From NCBI GenBank assembly GCA_018894105.1, contig CM032128.1, positions 14,489,001-14,553,000 of the forward strand: a stretch of DNA of 64,000 nucleotides. The letters are read 5' to 3'. Positions 62,789-64,000 of this stretch are shown here, in pieces; the first letter of the stretch is position 1; each line of letters begins with the position of its first letter. The DNA comes from Jacaranda mimosifolia. Lineage: Eukaryota; Streptophyta; Magnoliopsida; Lamiales; Bignoniaceae. The notes below the pieces were generated by a model. It was not told the origin of the DNA, did no database searches, and saw only the letters and a program-made list of their open reading frames with translations. A program made the translations under genes and the position numbers.

Positions 62789-64000
62789 TTACCAATAATC
62801 TCTACATGAGCATTCCCCATCTCTGAAATGGTGGAAGCGATTAGTATCCCGAACCAAAATTTCTCTATTTGTAAACTTGGAAATGAACTTAGTGAAAGTG
62901 TGACAGTCTTCACATAACCTCAGATTCTTGGTAATCCTGATGGTTTCTCCCTTACTGCAATTTATTAACCCAAATGCAACTGCTAATTTTTCACTATGAC
63001 CCAATACTATTCGTTGTTTCTCCTCAGTATCAAGATCATATAGAACAACCTTAGTTTCTGGCACATAACCCTTCTCCATCATCTCCTTTGACAACTTTAC
63101 CAGCAAAGCATGGATTTGCTCAATTTGTGGATTTAACTCATCAACAGACCGAAGCGAGTAAATTTTCCTTCTTACTTCAATCCAGCTACAACCAGATACC
63201 TTTTGCAGGCCCCTAGCTTCCAAAAGCTTCTTCACTCTTTTTACCTCATCCCACATTTTTGCCTCTGCATAAATGTCAGCCAGAAGCACATAATTCCCTG
63301 CATTTGTTGGCTCGAGCTCAAAAAGCTTCGTGCTTGCCCTCTCTGCAAGTTCAATGTTGCAGTGAATTCTGCATGATCCAAGTAGAGAGCCCCAAACCTT
63401 AGGCCCTGGTTCATCCCGCATATCTGCTATGATTTTAGCCGCTTCATCCAATCGATTAGCTCTACCAAGAAGATCCACCATACAAGCATAATGCTCCACG
63501 GTAGGATAAATTCCATGCTCTTTCACCATAGAATCAAATAACATTTTTCCCTCATCAATAAGTCCCGAATGGCTACAAGCTCCCAAAACGCTAACAAATG
63601 ATATAGGACTCGGCGACATTCCTAGCCGCACCATCTCTTGGAAAACTTGGAGAGCTTTTTTTCCTAAACCATGAATCCCATAACTTGAAATCAAGGAATT
63701 CCAAGAAACAACATCCCTCTTATCCATGTGATTGAAAACATTTTCCCCTAAGTCAAGATTACCACATCTAGCATACATAGTTATGAGGGCACTCATAACT
63801 GGTAAAATTGCATCAAGGCCCTTCCTAAGTATATAGCCATGTATCAACTTTCCCTGCTCCAATGCAGAAAGTGCAGCACAAGCTTGAAGCACACTGACCA
63901 TGGTGACTGAGTTAGGCAGCACATCCTCCCTACTTTCAAGCATCATCTCACGAAAAAGCTCTAATGCTTCAAAAGGCCTCCCATTCTTTGCGAAACATGC
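62789..64000 (-). CDS. CRR2: CRR2-like PPR protein of the DYW class, 5' part outside the window
   Basis: The minus frame is open from the window edge (64000) to TAA at 62791-62789, 403 codons without intron, as usual in PPR genes. It holds PLS-type repeats (for example VPNSVTM-like, VVSWNSLISSYGIHGLGKKA and ISFVSVLGACSHSGLIDEGK), then E and E+ motifs (PKVWGSLLGSCRIHCNIE; CSWIEV), then a DYW domain: HSEK (His and Glu of the deaminase-like site), CEDCH, and the final CSCRDYW. It agrees along its length with Arabidopsis CRR2 as I recall it. CRR2 acts in chloroplasts in processing between rps7 and ndhB transcripts, needed for the NDH complex. The start, transit peptide and first repeats are outside; ATG 63946 is internal. 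Gene identity is likely, but other DYW proteins share parts of this. Confidence 0.9.
   Translation of the reverse strand, partial: ACFAKNGRPFEALELFREMMLESREDVLPNSVTMVSVLQACAALSALEQGKLIHGYILRKGLDAILPVMSALITMYARCGNLDLGENVFNHMDKRDVVSWNSLISSYGIHGLGKKALQVFQEMVRLGMSPSPISFVSVLGACSHSGLIDEGKMLFDSMVKEHGIYPTVEHYACMVDLLGRANRLDEAAKIIADMRDEPGPKVWGSLLGSCRIHCNIELAERASTKLFELEPTNAGNYVLLADIYAEAKMWDEVKRVKKLLEARGLQKVSGCSWIEVRRKIYSLRSVDELNPQIEQIHALLVKLSKEMMEKGYVPETKVVLYDLDTEEKQRIVLGHSEKLAVAFGLINCSKGETIRITKNLRLCEDCHTFTKFISKFTNREILVRDTNRFHHFRDGECSCRDYW

Noticed and set aside
63944..63946. ATG at 63946 as the start of the PPR gene
   Set aside because: The same frame stays open to the window edge and reads CFAKNGRPFEALELF, a continuing PPR motif, so this Met is internal.
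1..64000. tRNA or rRNA genes
   Set aside because: No cloverleaf or rRNA-like segment was seen by eye; the only tRNA-related signals are short primer sites of retroelements. A tRNAscan run would settle this.

Overview
This is plant nuclear DNA, most likely from a eudicot. The evidence is a seven-exon gene with GT-AG introns up to 2.2 kb, a DYW-type pentatricopeptide repeat (PPR) gene, nested plant LTR retrotransposons, CACTA and hAT relics, and a nuclear copy of a chloroplast gene piece. Only two host genes are well supported. One is SMO2, a sterol 4-alpha-methyl oxidase (minus strand, 3027-10844), for which I could place every exon; it gives an uninterrupted 269-residue protein. The other is a CRR2-like PPR-DYW protein (minus strand, 62789 to the right edge), whose 5' part lies outside the window.

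The 51 kb between them is mostly transposable elements. 11.9-14.6 kb is a solo LTR (TGTAACACC... type) with a perfect 5-bp target duplication. 14.7-17.7 kb holds small DNA transposons, including a 745-bp hAT-type MITE with an 8-bp target duplication. 20.2-24.0 kb holds CACTA-type ends, interrupted by a 2.07-kb copia-type solo LTR, and a ~1-kb tandem duplication. The second duplicate is split at 24.0/38.2 kb by another TGTAATGCC-type LTR. That LTR is in turn split by an 11.5-kb Athila-like Ty3/gypsy element (24837-36340) with two 1210-bp LTRs, a tRNA-Asp-like primer binding site, gag, pol, a second downstream ORF, a purine tract and an exact target duplication.

38.2-45.5 kb is a mosaic: a MITE, ~255-bp tandem repeats, a ycf2 fragment from the chloroplast, a primer-binding region of a Tat-type gypsy element and GC-rich degenerate repeats. 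45.5-55.7 kb is a Ty1/copia element on the minus strand, with ~2.1- and ~2.2-kb LTRs, decayed gag-pol and a 1.9-kb leader. 55.7-60.3 kb is a decayed gypsy pol, also on the minus strand, split by a 3.05-kb solo LTR.

The two host genes are not functionally linked: one serves sterol synthesis in the ER, the other chloroplast RNA maturation. No retroelement coding region is intact; many stop codons sit where one C-to-T or G-to-A change would create them. I found no convincing new cellular system. The most informative features are the nested insertion order, the extra Athila ORF, the repeated leader motifs and the conserved antisense ORFs in the copia LTRs.
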